Of a stretch of DNA of 64,000 nt, positions 27,905 to 36,999 are shown one piece after another. Both the position numbers and the translations under genes were made by a program. A model generated the notes under the pieces. That model was not told the DNA's origin. It saw nothing but the letters and a program-made list of their open reading frames with translations, and made no database searches. The stretch covers positions 1-64,000 of the forward strand of contig DASYDW010000124.1 of NCBI GenBank assembly GCA_036499395.1, in the 5' to 3' direction. This DNA comes from Pirellulales bacterium (GTDB lineage Bacteria; Planctomycetota; Planctomycetia; Pirellulales; JACPPG01). Position 1 is the stretch's first letter. The number at the start of each line of letters is the position of its first letter.

Positions 27905-28936
27905 TTGGAATGGTCGCAGGCCGTGGCTGAATCGCCGACGGAAGGCGCGCCGCACGTGAGCTTCTTAATTGGCACGGATGAAGCCGGGTATGGACCGCCC
28001 CTGGGGCCCTTGGTCGTGGCGGCTACCGTTTGGGAAATCCCCGACGACGGGCTGGAGCCATCGGACGTAAATCTCTACGAACGGCTGCGACATTGCATTT
28101 GTCGCACCGCGAAGCGCGGCACACGAACGCCGCCGCGGCGCGTGGCCTTTGCCGATTCGAAATCGCTCTACAACCCCGCGCAAGGACTGTCGCAGCTCGA
28201 GCAGGGCGTCCTCATCGCGCTGTCGACACTCGATCAGCAGCCCGCGACCTGGCACGAAGCCTGGGACTGCTTCTGCCCGCAAGGGACTGACGGTGGTGAT
28301 GCAGCGCCCTGGCACGCTGACTACGAGTCGCGATTGCCGCTAGCAGCGGAAACGAAGGAAATCGATCGCCTTGCCGGAAAACTGCGAAAGGGTTTCGAGC
28401 GCAGCGGCGTTCGACTGCGGGCTATGGCCGGCCGAGCGGTGTTTCCTGAACGTTTTAACGACCGGCTCGAAGTGCATGGCAACAAGAGCAATGCGCTCTC
28501 CGCAATCACGCTCGAACTGATCTCAGACATGATGGCGCCGCTTGCCGGAGCGCGCGTCTCGGTGATATGCGATAAGCATGGCGGCCGCGACTATTACGCG
28601 CCGCTAGTGCAACATTATTTTCCCGAGTGGCTGGTCGAGGCGCGGTGCGAAGGAAATCTGGAAAGTCGCTACGTCTTCGGCCCCGCGGAGACGCGCACCA
28701 CGATTTCGTTCCGCTGCCGAGCCGAGCAAGCGTTGCCTGTGGCACTGGCTTCGATGACAGCCAAGTATCTGCGCGAGTTGGCAATGCGGGCCTTTAACGA
28801 TTACTGGTGCCGGCAAATGCCCGAACTACGTCCCACGGCCGGCTACTCGCAAGATGCGCGCCGCTTCAAGAAGCAGATCGCGGCGCTCCAGACGGCGCTG
28901 GGCATCGACGATCGACAACTATGGCGTGCCAAGTAA
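27905..28936 (+). CDS. Divergent RNase HII-like protein
   Basis: 343 residues with the RNase HII core motifs in order: GTDEAGYGPPLGPLVVAA (Asp25, Glu26), FADSKSLYNP (84-86), ICDKHGGRDYYAPL (Asp223), ASMTAKYLRELAM (residues 282-294) and GYSQDARRF. Standard RNase HII is about 200-220 residues; here long insertions lie between the second and third motifs. The family's fourth acidic residue is aspartate (AKVTRD); here that position reads glutamate (Glu291). It may process RNA-DNA hybrids or another nucleic acid, but the altered site and length make a standard ribonucleotide-excision role uncertain. The upstream GTG/ATG choice in the first 20 residues is not firm. Confidence 0.7.
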   Translation: MEWSQAVAESPTEGAPHVSFLIGTDEAGYGPPLGPLVVAATVWEIPDDGLEPSDVNLYERLRHCICRTAKRGTRTPPRRVAFADSKSLYNPAQGLSQLEQGVLIALSTLDQQPATWHEAWDCFCPQGTDGGDAAPWHADYESRLPLAAETKEIDRLAGKLRKGFERSGVRLRAMAGRAVFPERFNDRLEVHGNKSNALSAITLELISDMMAPLAGARVSVICDKHGGRDYYAPLVQHYFPEWLVEARCEGNLESRYVFGPAETRTTISFRCRAEQALPVALASMTAKYLRELAMRAFNDYWCRQMPELRPTAGYSQDARRFKKQIAALQTALGIDDRQLWRAK

Positions 28937-29137
28937 CCTCCGCCGCTTCAGGTGTCCTGCGGCCGGGCGTCGACGTTTACCCCTTGTCGCCGCCGGCAAA
29001 GCTCCGGAGACAGAGAACCAAGGCCGGCTTTCTGGGCCTATACTCTTGTTAACGCCTGCGCAGGTGTTGCGCGCCGGCACTGCTCGTTTCCGTGATGCGC
29101 CACGCTACTGCCTTGAACCCTGTGAGAAGTTGCCTCG

Positions 29138-29626
29138 ATGGTCATCTATGTCGTTCGCCACGCCTGGGCCGGTCAATCGGGTGATCCTCGCTACGCCGAC
29201 GATTCTTTGCGTCCGCTCACGGACAAAGGGCGCAAACGATTTCGCCGGATGGTTAAGAAACTGACGAAGCGAGGTTTTCACCCGGCGGCCGTGGGAACGA
29301 GTCCACTGATTCGTACGCGTCAGACGGCCGAGGTCATTAGCGATCTCTGCCCGGCTCACCCCCCGGTGACAATTCTCGAAAACTTGGCGCCGGGTGGCCG
29401 CCTCGAACCGCTTCTAAAGTGGACGCGCGACCAACTGCCCGGGGACGTCGCCTGGGTGGGGCACGCTCCGGACGTCGGTAGCCTGGCGGTCGACCTGATC
29501 GGGGCCGGACATGCTCAGATCGACTTCGAAAAAGGGGCGGTTGCCGCAATTCGCTTTGCGGGGCCCATCGCCGCAGGCACCGGCGAATTAATCTGGCTGG
29601 CAACCGCCGATCTCATGCGTTGCTAA
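29138..29626 (+). CDS. sixA: SixA-type phosphohistidine phosphatase
   Basis: 162 residues of the histidine phosphatase superfamily. The catalytic RHA motif is at residues 7-9 (VVRHAWAGQ), the second arginine in SPLIRTRQTAEVI, and the second histidine in WVGHAPDVG near residue 109. Short length and absence of a cap domain fit SixA, which removes phosphate from phosphohistidine of Hpt domains or similar. No phosphorelay protein is next to it. A stand-alone cytoplasmic enzyme. Confidence 0.85.
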   Translation: MVIYVVRHAWAGQSGDPRYADDSLRPLTDKGRKRFRRMVKKLTKRGFHPAAVGTSPLIRTRQTAEVISDLCPAHPPVTILENLAPGGRLEPLLKWTRDQLPGDVAWVGHAPDVGSLAVDLIGAGHAQIDFEKGAVAAIRFAGPIAAGTGELIWLATADLMRC

Positions 29627-29738
29627 CAATCGGGGACGGGTCGGCGGAGAATCTGCGCCGGAGTCCAACTCGGTAGCGAGCCTGCATCAAAGCCGCCAAG
29701 GGGTCGAAATCCCTGGCATACCCCCGTAGCCTCGCCGC

Positions 29739-29767
29739 TTGAAGACCCTAGAATTTTATCAGATACT
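29739..29767 (+). promoter_or_regulatory. Possible promoter of the cytochrome c peroxidase gene
   Basis: TTGAAG (29739-29744), a 17-base spacer and GATACT (29762-29767). Each hexamer matches the housekeeping consensus at four positions. It lies about 117 bases before the start codon at 29884. Confidence 0.35.
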
Positions 29768-29883
29768 CTCTCTGACCTGGACGCCGGGCTTGCGTTAACT
29801 CCTCCGCGCGTCCCCTGCAGTGGGCGCAATCCACTCGCCCCAGCGCTGCATCCACACCATTCAAGCTCACACAGGATTCGAAC

Positions 29884-31296
29884 ATGCGATTTCGCGTCAC
29901 TTTCGCCGCCGCGGTTTGCGGGCTCGCGTGCTGTTTGTTCGCCTTAACCATCGGTTGTGGAAAGCCCGCCGAGAAGAAGGCCGCCAAGGCTGACAAGAAA
30001 ACGAAGGCCGAAGCAGCCACACCGGCCGAAGATGCAAAAACAGCGACCGAGAAATCGGCCGATGGCTCGAAAGAGCCCATCGGGACTACTGAAGAGGTCG
30101 TTTCCAAGCCGGCAGATGCTCCTGCCGCTACCGCCAGCAAGCGCGTGCTGCTCGGCTCACCGGACCTGACGGCCGGTATCCCCGGTGAAGGTGACCTCAC
30201 GGTCGAACAGATCAAGGCCTGGTTCGATAAACCTGAAACGCTCGAGAAGCTCGAAATCGATCTGCCACTGGGCTTGAACGCCGGCATCCAACAGGCCGAG
30301 GCCGTTCTCGAAGCCAATCCCATGTCGCGCGGAATGATCGAGCTGGGGCGGCAGCTCTACTTCGATAAGCGGCTGTCGTCCGACGGCACCATCAGCTGCG
30401 CCAGCTGCCATGACCCCGAGCAAGGCTTTGCCGCTCATACGCAATTCGGCGTCGGCGTGCGCGGACAGACGGGCGGGCGAAATTCGCCGGTCTCGTACAA
30501 CCGGATTTTCAGCGGTCCGCAATTCTGGGACGGCCGTGCCGGCAGCCTGGAAGAGCAAGCCGTGGGACCGATCGCCAATCCGATCGAGATGGCTAACACG
30601 CACGAGCAAGCAGTGGCGACTGTTAAGGGCATCGAAGGCTATCGAATGGAGTTCGACAAGCTCTTCGGTGGCAGTGATGGGGCAAACGTAAATATCGACA
30701 ACATCGGTAAGGCAATCGCCACGTTCGAGCGGGCGATCGTCAGCGGTCCCTCGCCGTTCGATTACAACGAACAGCTCCGGGCCTATGCCAGCGCCGACCT
30801 GGACGAGCTGAAGGAAGATCCGGAGCTGTTGGCCCTGTACGAGAAGACCAAGGCCGCCGCGGCCGAACATCCGATGTCCGAAAGCGCCCTGCGTGGACGC
30901 GAGATTTTTTTCACCGACAAAGGCTCCTGCACGGCTTGCCACGTCGGTGCGAATTTGACCGACGAGTTGCATCACAACCTGGGCGTGGGAATGGATGTCG
31001 AGAAGCCGGACCTGGGCCGGCATGACGTGACGAAGGACGAGAAAGACAAGGGGTCATACAAGACTCCCACAATTCGCAACGTCGCGCTCTCGGCGCCGTA
31101 CATGCACGACGGCTCGCACAAGACGCTGGAAGAAGTCGTGGCCTGGTACGACAAGGGGGGTCACCCAAACCCCACTCTCGATCCCAAGATCAAGAAGCTA
31201 AATCTGACGGATCAAGAAAAGACGGACTTGGTCGAGTTCATGAAGGCTTGCACCGGCGACTTTCCGAAGATCGAAACCGGTCGATTGCCGAAGTAA
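29884..31296 (+). CDS. Di-heme cytochrome c peroxidase (CcpA/MauG family) lipoprotein
   Basis: 470 residues. The signal peptide ends in a lipobox (LTIGC, Cys at 23), so it is a lipoprotein. Residues 25-90 are a Lys/Ala-rich linker. Two heme c motifs follow: CASCHDPEQGF near 179 and CTACHVGAN near 350. GRNSPVSYNRIFSGPQFWDG and GSYKTPTIRNVALSAPYMHDG are the usual family signatures. Such enzymes reduce hydrogen peroxide with electrons from cytochrome c in the periplasm. Both hemes are present, so it should be catalytically competent. Confidence 0.93.
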   Translation: MRFRVTFAAAVCGLACCLFALTIGCGKPAEKKAAKADKKTKAEAATPAEDAKTATEKSADGSKEPIGTTEEVVSKPADAPAATASKRVLLGSPDLTAGIPGEGDLTVEQIKAWFDKPETLEKLEIDLPLGLNAGIQQAEAVLEANPMSRGMIELGRQLYFDKRLSSDGTISCASCHDPEQGFAAHTQFGVGVRGQTGGRNSPVSYNRIFSGPQFWDGRAGSLEEQAVGPIANPIEMANTHEQAVATVKGIEGYRMEFDKLFGGSDGANVNIDNIGKAIATFERAIVSGPSPFDYNEQLRAYASADLDELKEDPELLALYEKTKAAAAEHPMSESALRGREIFFTDKGSCTACHVGANLTDELHHNLGVGMDVEKPDLGRHDVTKDEKDKGSYKTPTIRNVALSAPYMHDGSHKTLEEVVAWYDKGGHPNPTLDPKIKKLNLTDQEKTDLVEFMKACTGDFPKIETGRLPK

Positions 31297-31564
31297 GCAC
31301 GGCTCGCAGCGTTTCCCAGCCGGCAAAGGCAACCTTCACGTCGAAGTGTCCTGTGGCCTGCTGGCTGTCGTTAGCCGAGGCTTAAAGCGGTAAGCATCGT
31401 GAACCTGCGGTGGCTGCACACTGCTGCCGCGGTTGTCGGTCTTCCCCTCGGGACCTAGACTTGGGCAGATGCCGCCAAGGCGTTCCGGTATCGCAACGCG
31501 TAAGACCGACCACCACCGTGGGGCTCGGTCGCCGGCCATTCGCCCGTCGACCTGCCATTCTCTC

Positions 31565-31993
31565 ATGCCCAGTAACGAAGACGAACTGTATCAGGAACAT
31601 ATCCTCGAGCATTACGAGGATCCGTACCATCGTGGGCGCGTGGCGCACGCGACGCATTCGCACGAAGACGACAACCCGCTCTGCGGCGACGTCGTGCGCA
31701 TCGATTTGGCCATCGATCCGCAAGGCAAGATTCAAGAGGTCTATTTCGACGGTGACGGCTGCTGCATCAGCCAAGCCGCGGCCTCGATGCTGGTCGAGCA
31801 TTTCGACCAGAAGACGCTCGACGAGATCAAGAATTTCACGGCCGAGGACATGCTGCGGCTGTTTGGCGCCAAGCTGACTCCGAATCGGCAGAAATGCTGC
31901 CTGCTGTCGTGGCGCGTGCTGCAGGCGGCCGTCTATTCGCGGGTGGATAAAGACGGAACCACGACCGGTCCTTCGGCGGCCTCTTCCAACTAG
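31565..31993 (+). CDS. sufU: Iron-sulfur cluster scaffold SufU-like
   Basis: 142 residues from the ATG at 31565. Cysteines are placed as in SufU/IscU: NPLCGDVVRI, GDGCCISQAAASM (two cysteines here) and QKCCLLSWRVL. The N-terminus has the YQEHILEHYEDPYHRGRV signature. The protein accepts sulfur from a cysteine desulfurase; in the SufU type a zinc ion is bound. It lies 38 bases before sufS, in the order sufU-sufS, the reverse of the common SufS-SufU order. The rest of a SUF operon (SufBCD) is not in the window. Confidence 0.9.
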   Translation: MPSNEDELYQEHILEHYEDPYHRGRVAHATHSHEDDNPLCGDVVRIDLAIDPQGKIQEVYFDGDGCCISQAAASMLVEHFDQKTLDEIKNFTAEDMLRLFGAKLTPNRQKCCLLSWRVLQAAVYSRVDKDGTTTGPSAASSN

Positions 31994-32031
31994 ACATCGC
32001 ACTTCCCTCAAGAATTGATCGCGGAAAATCC

Positions 32032-33285
32032 ATGAGTACGCTGACGCCGGTTTTGCCACTCGATCCCGAGGCGCTGCGCGTCGACTTTCCGATTCTTTCG
32101 GTGCGTCTGCACGACAACGTGCCGCTGGTTTACCTCGACAATGCTGCCACCACGCAGCGGCCGCGCGAAGTCATTCAATCGCTCGTGGATGTTTATGAAA
32201 AGCAGTATGCCAACGTTCACCGCGGCATTCACTGGTTGAGCGATCAAAGCACCGACCTGTTTGAAGAGGCGCGCGAGAAAGTCCGGGTGTTCATTAACGC
32301 GCCGGCCCGTGAGCAGGTGATCTTCACCTATGGCACGACCGAAGGTATCAACCTCGTCGCGCGCAGTTGGGGTGCGGCGAACATCGTTGCCGGGGACGAA
32401 ATTGTGCTTACCGAGATGGAGCACCATTCGAATCTGGTTCCCTGGCAGCAATTGGCCGCCGAGCGCGGCGCCGTTTTACGACACGTGCCGATGACTGCCG
32501 ACGGATTGCTCGACATGCAGCAGTTTTCGGCACTGCTGAACAAGCGCACGAAGCTGGTCGCCGTCGGGGCTGTCTCGAACGTGCTGGGCACGATCAATCC
32601 CGTGGCCGAAATCGTTCGCCAGGCGCATGCCGCGGGGGCGGTCGTGTTAGTCGACGCGGCCCAAAGCGTGCCGCACATGGCGACCGACGTGCAGGCGCTG
32701 GACGTCGATTTCCTGGCCTTTAGCGGCCATAAAATGCTCGGACCGTCAGGCGTAGGCATCCTGTATGGGCGGCGCGAATTGCTCGAGGCCATGCCGCCAT
32801 TTCTCGGTGGCGGTAGCATGATTCGCCGCGTGAAGCTCGATTCGTTCGAACCGGCCGCATTGCCGGCCAAGTTCGAGGCCGGCACGCCGCCGATCGTACC
32901 CGCCATCGGCCTGGGGGCCGCGATCGATTATCTGAATCGCGTCGGCCTGGAGAAGATTCACGCCTACGAGCAGATCCTCACCGAGCGCGCCCATCAGGTG
33001 CTCAGTGAAGTGGGGGGCGTACATATCCTCGGACCAGCCCCGGCCGAAAAAGGGGGCATCGTCAGCTTCACGGTTGAAGGCGTGCATGCTCACGACGTGG
33101 CCCAGTTGCTCGATCGGCAGGGAATCGCGATCCGCGCCGGCCACCACTGCGCGATGCCGCTCCATAAACGGTTGGGGGTCAACGCCAGCGCCCGCGCCAG
33201 CTTCTACTTCTACAACACCTTGGCCGAGGTCGAATTGCTCGGCACGGCGCTCGCGGACGCGAAGCGCGTCTTTCGCAAGAAATAG
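32032..33285 (+). CDS. sufS: Cysteine desulfurase SufS
   Basis: 417 residues of the group II aminotransferase-fold class V family. VYLDNAATTQRP near residue 36, SDQSTDLFEEAREKVRVFI, EHHSNLVPWQ, the PLP lysine in SGHKMLGPSGVGILYG, and the active-site cysteine in RAGHHCAMPLHKR. The family uses cysteine to deliver persulfide sulfur, here most likely to the SufU product of the preceding gene, with which it is co-transcribed. The C-terminus (FYFYNTLAEVELLGTALADAK) is typical. Confidence 0.95.
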   Translation: MSTLTPVLPLDPEALRVDFPILSVRLHDNVPLVYLDNAATTQRPREVIQSLVDVYEKQYANVHRGIHWLSDQSTDLFEEAREKVRVFINAPAREQVIFTYGTTEGINLVARSWGAANIVAGDEIVLTEMEHHSNLVPWQQLAAERGAVLRHVPMTADGLLDMQQFSALLNKRTKLVAVGAVSNVLGTINPVAEIVRQAHAAGAVVLVDAAQSVPHMATDVQALDVDFLAFSGHKMLGPSGVGILYGRRELLEAMPPFLGGGSMIRRVKLDSFEPAALPAKFEAGTPPIVPAIGLGAAIDYLNRVGLEKIHAYEQILTERAHQVLSEVGGVHILGPAPAEKGGIVSFTVEGVHAHDVAQLLDRQGIAIRAGHHCAMPLHKRLGVNASARASFYFYNTLAEVELLGTALADAKRVFRKK

Positions 33286-33335
33286 CGCGCTGGCCAGGTG
33301 GGCGCGGCGTTCGGTAGAAGCTCTTTGATGAGGCT

Positions 33336-33884
33336 CTATCGTAAGGGCGCCTTACGCTTCGGCACGAGCAAGCTAACGCCCAACACCGCCACTCCACAGG
33401 CAGCGGCCCCCAAGGCGATGGTCAACCGACGCTGAAAAATTGCGCGGGCGGCCTCGAAGTTCGTGATCAGGTCGCGGTACTCAGGGATATTCGGCACCTC
33501 AGGCGGTTGCTGCAATTCCTTCCACACCGCGAATGTCTGCGATAGCGACATCTGATCGAGATCGACCGTTGAACCGGCCGCGTCAATGATTGCGTCGTGA
33601 TACTCTTGCGGAAAGATCGGCCGCGCGAGCCAGATAAAGGCGCTAGCCGCGAGAGCAAGCGTTGTTATGGTCGTGCCCAGGAACAAAAGCCCCTGTCGTG
33701 TACCCCATTCTCCGCCCGAATCCGATTCTTCAGGGGTGGCGCGTTCGAGCTTCTCGAGCCCACGCAACGTCGGGATTGCCACCTCGGCCCCGCAATGCTC
33801 GCACCGGATCGAGAGCCCGGCCTGGCTGCGATCGACCGCCAGTTTCTGTCCACACTGGCAGGGGAGTAGATATTCGGTTTTCAT
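33336..33884 (-). CDS. Membrane protein with N-terminal zinc ribbon
   Basis: About 182 residues from the ATG at 33884 (a TTG at 33893 is in frame). Residues 5-37 form a rubredoxin-like zinc ribbon with two CxC/CxxC pairs (CQCGQKL and CEHCG). Two hydrophobic segments, LLFLGTTITTLALAASAFIW and TIALGAAACGVAVLGVSLLV, flank a region of about 80 residues. I recognise no named family. It lies 62 bases after the SDR gene of the leuCD cluster and may be the last gene of that transcript. A CGTAAGG/CCTTACG palindrome (33340-33356) overlaps its final codons. Confidence 0.75.
   Translation of the reverse strand: MKTEYLLPCQCGQKLAVDRSQAGLSIRCEHCGAEVAIPTLRGLEKLERATPEESDSGGEWGTRQGLLFLGTTITTLALAASAFIWLARPIFPQEYHDAIIDAAGSTVDLDQMSLSQTFAVWKELQQPPEVPNIPEYRDLITNFEAARAIFQRRLTIALGAAACGVAVLGVSLLVPKRKAPLR
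33340..33356. terminator. Perfect 7-bp palindrome at convergent gene ends
   Basis: CGTAAGG, GCG loop, CCTTACG. It lies 55 bases after the SufS stop codon and inside the last codons of the minus-strand gene, between convergent genes. It could serve either strand, although there is no T-run. Confidence 0.35.
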
Positions 33885-33946
33885 CGTGCTCAACGCCCCG
33901 TCTGTTCCAATCCCAGGCTAACTTCAAAATCGCATCGGCGAGCGAG

Positions 33947-34747
33947 CTATTCCGGCACAGCCGAGCCCCGCGACGCCCACCACGGCAGCGTCGCCCCGCC
34001 GTCGATCCCCAGCGTCGAGCCAGTGATGTAATCGCTCGCCGGATCACACAGAAAAACCACGCCGCGGCCGATTTCTTCGGGCTTACCCAATCGCTTCCAG
34101 GGGAGCTTCTCGCCGCCGCGCTGAATCTGTTCCTCGGTCGCGAATTTGCGTTCCCCGGGCGTATCGATCCAGCCTGGGTGGATGATGTTCACGCGGATTC
34201 GCTCTTCGACCAGCTCGATCGCGGCGGTGCGCGCCATTTGATCGATCGCAGCCTTTGCCATGTTGTAGGCCATCGAGCGGGGCACCGGGATCACGGCGTG
34301 CGGCGAACTGATAACAACGATCGAGCCGCCGTCCCCTTGTTCGATCATCTGTTGTGTCGCGGCCCGCAGCGTGTAGAACGCCCCCCACATCGTGACCTGG
34401 ACCGTACGGTGAAATCCATCGAGGTCCGCCTGATGAAAAACCTCGCGGTCGCTGTAAGCGGCGTTCGTGACGGCGATGTCGAGCCGGCCGAACTGCCGCA
34501 CGGTTTTCTCGACAGCATCGTTCGCGACTTGGACGTCGCCGATATCGCCTGGCAGCAATAGCGACCTGCGTCCGGCGGCATGCACGGCGTCAGCCACGCT
34601 CTCGGCTTCCTCCGGATGCGAGTTGAAATTTATCGCCACATCGGCGCCGGCTTCCGCCAGTGCAATCGCCGCGGCGCGGCCAATGCCACGGCTGGCGCCG
34701 GTCACCAGGGCAATTCTTCCGTTCAGAGTCACGGCAGGTTCCTGCAA
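33947..34747 (-). CDS. SDR-family oxidoreductase (3-oxoacyl-ACP reductase/glucose dehydrogenase-like)
   Basis: 266 residues of the classical short-chain dehydrogenase family: TGASRGIGRAAAIAL for NAD(P) near residue 17, NAAYSD, catalytic serine in SSPHA, and YNMAK with the catalytic Tyr-Lys pair. VNIIHPGWIDTPG and the C-terminal GIDGGATLPW are family hallmarks. It lies 30 bases after leuD on the same strand, so it is probably in the leuCD transcript, but it is not a known step of leucine synthesis. Substrate is unknown. Confidence 0.88.
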   Translation of the reverse strand: MQEPAVTLNGRIALVTGASRGIGRAAAIALAEAGADVAINFNSHPEEAESVADAVHAAGRRSLLLPGDIGDVQVANDAVEKTVRQFGRLDIAVTNAAYSDREVFHQADLDGFHRTVQVTMWGAFYTLRAATQQMIEQGDGGSIVVISSPHAVIPVPRSMAYNMAKAAIDQMARTAAIELVEERIRVNIIHPGWIDTPGERKFATEEQIQRGGEKLPWKRLGKPEEIGRGVVFLCDPASDYITGSTLGIDGGATLPWWASRGSAVPE

Positions 34748-34777
34748 GGATGTGGGCGCGATCGCTTCACGAAACGA

Positions 34778-35365
34778 CTAACCGGCGTGCGCTGCTTCGT
34801 AGGCCGTGATCGTGTCTTCGTGCGCGAGCGTCAGGCCGATGTCATCCAGCCCGTTGAGCAGTGAATGGCGTCGCGAGGGTTCGACCTCGAACGCGATCTT
34901 CAAGCCGGCGTCGTCCTCGATCGAACACTTTTCCAGATCGACCGTCAGTTGAAATCCTTCGCGTGCTGCGCGCTTGAAGAGATCATCCACGATCGCCTCG
35001 TCAAGTCGCACCGGCAGCAGACCGTTCTTGAAGCAATTATTGTAGAAGATGTCGGCGAAGCTGGGGGCGATGATCGCGCGAAAGCCGTAATCTTCGAGCG
35101 CCCACGGCGCGTGTTCCCGGCTCGAGCCGCAGCCGAAATTGCGCCGCGCCAGCAGAATCGTGGCGCCCCGATTGCGGGGCAAATTCAACTCGAACTGAGG
35201 ATTATCCGAGCCGTCTTCGTTGCGACGCCAATCCTGAAACAGGAACTGCCCAAAGCCGGTTCGCTCGATTCGCTTGAGGAATTGCTTGGGAATGATCTGG
35301 TCGGTATCCACATTGGCGCGATCCATCGCCGCGACCAGACCGTGATGCTTGACGAACGGTTTCAT
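34778..35365 (-). CDS. leuD: 3-isopropylmalate dehydratase small subunit
   Basis: 195 residues matching Leu[19 protein letters not shown] near residue 14, then [18 protein letters not shown], then [16 protein letters not shown]. With LeuC it interconverts 2- and 3-isopropylmalate in leucine synthesis. It starts 53 bases after the leuC stop. Length is normal for the bacterial small subunit. Confidence 0.96.
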   Translation of the reverse strand: MKPFVKHHGLVAAMDRANVDTDQIIPKQFLKRIERTGFGQFLFQDWRRNEDGSDNPQFELNLPRNRGATILLARRNFGCGSSREHAPWALEDYGFRAIIAPSFADIFYNNCFKNGLLPVRLDEAIVDDLFKRAAREGFQLTVDLEKCSIEDDAGLKIAFEVEPSRRHSLLNGLDDIGLTLAHEDTITAYEAAHAG

Positions 35366-35418
35366 ACTTCAACCTGAAAGAAAAGATGCAGTCCGCGTAC
35401 GGCGGCCTTTGACCTGCG

Positions 35419-36837
35419 TTACTTGTATTTCCATTCGCGAATGTCGACGAAATGCCCCGTCACCGCGGCAGCCGCGGCCATGGCCGGCGACACCAAGTGC
35501 GTGCGGCCTCCCTTGCCTTGCCGCCCTTCGAAGTTGCGGTTGCTGGTCGATGCACAGCGCTCGCCCGGCGAAAGGGTGTCGGGATTCATGCCCAGGCACA
35601 TGCTGCATCCGGCCTCGCGCCATTCGAATCCCGCTTCCTTGAAGACGCGATCGAGCCCCTCGGCCTCGGCCTGCCGTTTCACTTGTCCACTGCCGGGCAC
35701 GACCATGGCGTGGACCTTGTCCGCAATGCGATATCCCTTAACAACTGCCGCCGCGGCCCGCAGGTCGCTAATGCGGCTGTTGGTGCAGGAGCCGATAAAG
35801 ACCCGATCGAGTGCCACGTCCGCGATCGGGGTGCCGGCCTTGAGCCCCATGTAACTCAGCGCACTGGCGGCACTCTTGCGCTCGTTTTCATCCGCCAGCT
35901 CGGCCGGATTCGGCACCTTGTCGACGACCTTGGCCACCTGGCCCGGATTCGTTCCCCAGGTAACCTGCGGCGCCACGTCCGCGGCCTGAAAGATCTGGAC
36001 GCGGTCGTATTTCGCACCCGGGTCGGTCGGCAACTCTTTCCAGCGAGCTACGGCCACGTCAAAGTTGCGTGGCGCGAATTCACGGCCGCGCAGATAGTCG
36101 TACGTGACGTCGTCCGGTGCGATCATGCCGCAGCGTGCGCCGGCTTCGATCGACATGTTGCACACGGTCATGCGCTCTTCCATATCCATGGCGCGAATGG
36201 CACTGCCGGTGTACTCGATGGCATAGCCCGTTCCGCCGTCGGTGGTGAGCTGGCCAATCAGGTACAGGATCAGATCCTTGGCCGTTACGCCCCGCGCTAG
36301 CGCGCCCTCGAAGCGAACTTCGAACGTCTTGGGGCGATATTGCAACAGCGTCTGCGTGGCCAACACGTGCTCGACTTCGCTGGTGCCGATGCCAAAAGCC
36401 ATTGCCCCCAACGCGCCGTGCGTGGCGGTGTGGCTGTCGCCGCAAACGATCGTCATGCCGGGCTGCGTCAGGCCGAGCTCAGGGCCGATGACGTGAACGA
36501 TCCCCTGCTGGGCGTTATCCAGGTCGTACAGCTTGACGCCGAACTCGCGACAATTGTTCCGTAGAGTGTCGATTTGCTGTTTTGAAATCGGGTCCAGAAT
36601 CGGCAGCGACCGGTCGGTCGTGGGAATGTTGTGATCGGGCGTGGCCACGGTGCGGGCCGGTTGCCGGACCTGACGTTTGGCCAGGCGCAGCCCTTCGAAT
36701 GCCTGGGCGCTGGTCACTTCGTGGACCAGGTGCAGATCGATATACAGGATCGTGGGCTTCCCCTCTTCGGCATGCACGACATGTGCATCCCAAACCTTGT
36801 CGAACATCGTACGGGGGCGGGATGATGGTGAAATCAT
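35419..36837 (-). CDS. leuC: 3-isopropylmalate dehydratase large subunit
   Basis: 472 residues. I kept the ATG at 36837, since LeuC homologues begin with [14 protein letters not shown] or similar; an ATG at 36807 is the alternative. [20 protein letters not shown] and [20 protein letters not shown] are typical. The [4Fe-4S] cysteines are those of [11 protein letters not shown] and [10 protein letters not shown]. The cluster binds isopropylmalate. It is the first gene of a leuC-leuD-SDR group on the minus strand, 162 bases from the kinase gene upstream. Confidence 0.96.
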   Translation of the reverse strand: MISPSSRPRTMFDKVWDAHVVHAEEGKPTILYIDLHLVHEVTSAQAFEGLRLAKRQVRQPARTVATPDHNIPTTDRSLPILDPISKQQIDTLRNNCREFGVKLYDLDNAQQGIVHVIGPELGLTQPGMTIVCGDSHTATHGALGAMAFGIGTSEVEHVLATQTLLQYRPKTFEVRFEGALARGVTAKDLILYLIGQLTTDGGTGYAIEYTGSAIRAMDMEERMTVCNMSIEAGARCGMIAPDDVTYDYLRGREFAPRNFDVAVARWKELPTDPGAKYDRVQIFQAADVAPQVTWGTNPGQVAKVVDKVPNPAELADENERKSAASALSYMGLKAGTPIADVALDRVFIGSCTNSRISDLRAAAAVVKGYRIADKVHAMVVPGSGQVKRQAEAEGLDRVFKEAGFEWREAGCSMCLGMNPDTLSPGERCASTSNRNFEGRQGKGGRTHLVSPAMAAAAAVTGHFVDIREWKYK

Positions 36838-36999
36838 GGATCAACTCGAGCCGGCAGAAGGAACGCGGCAGGAACGTTGGCCGGGAACTACTGTTCGCCC
36901 GGTCCGCCGCGCGGAGAATTACCCAGACGGTTAATTCTACTAGACAGCCGCGCGCTTGGGGAGGTTCGGAAAGCCCGGCCGCGAGGTAGCCCGACGGGC

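Noticed and set aside
30157-31023. Minus-strand frame opposite the cytochrome c peroxidase gene
   Set aside because: No family resemblance, and the plus strand carries two heme motifs.
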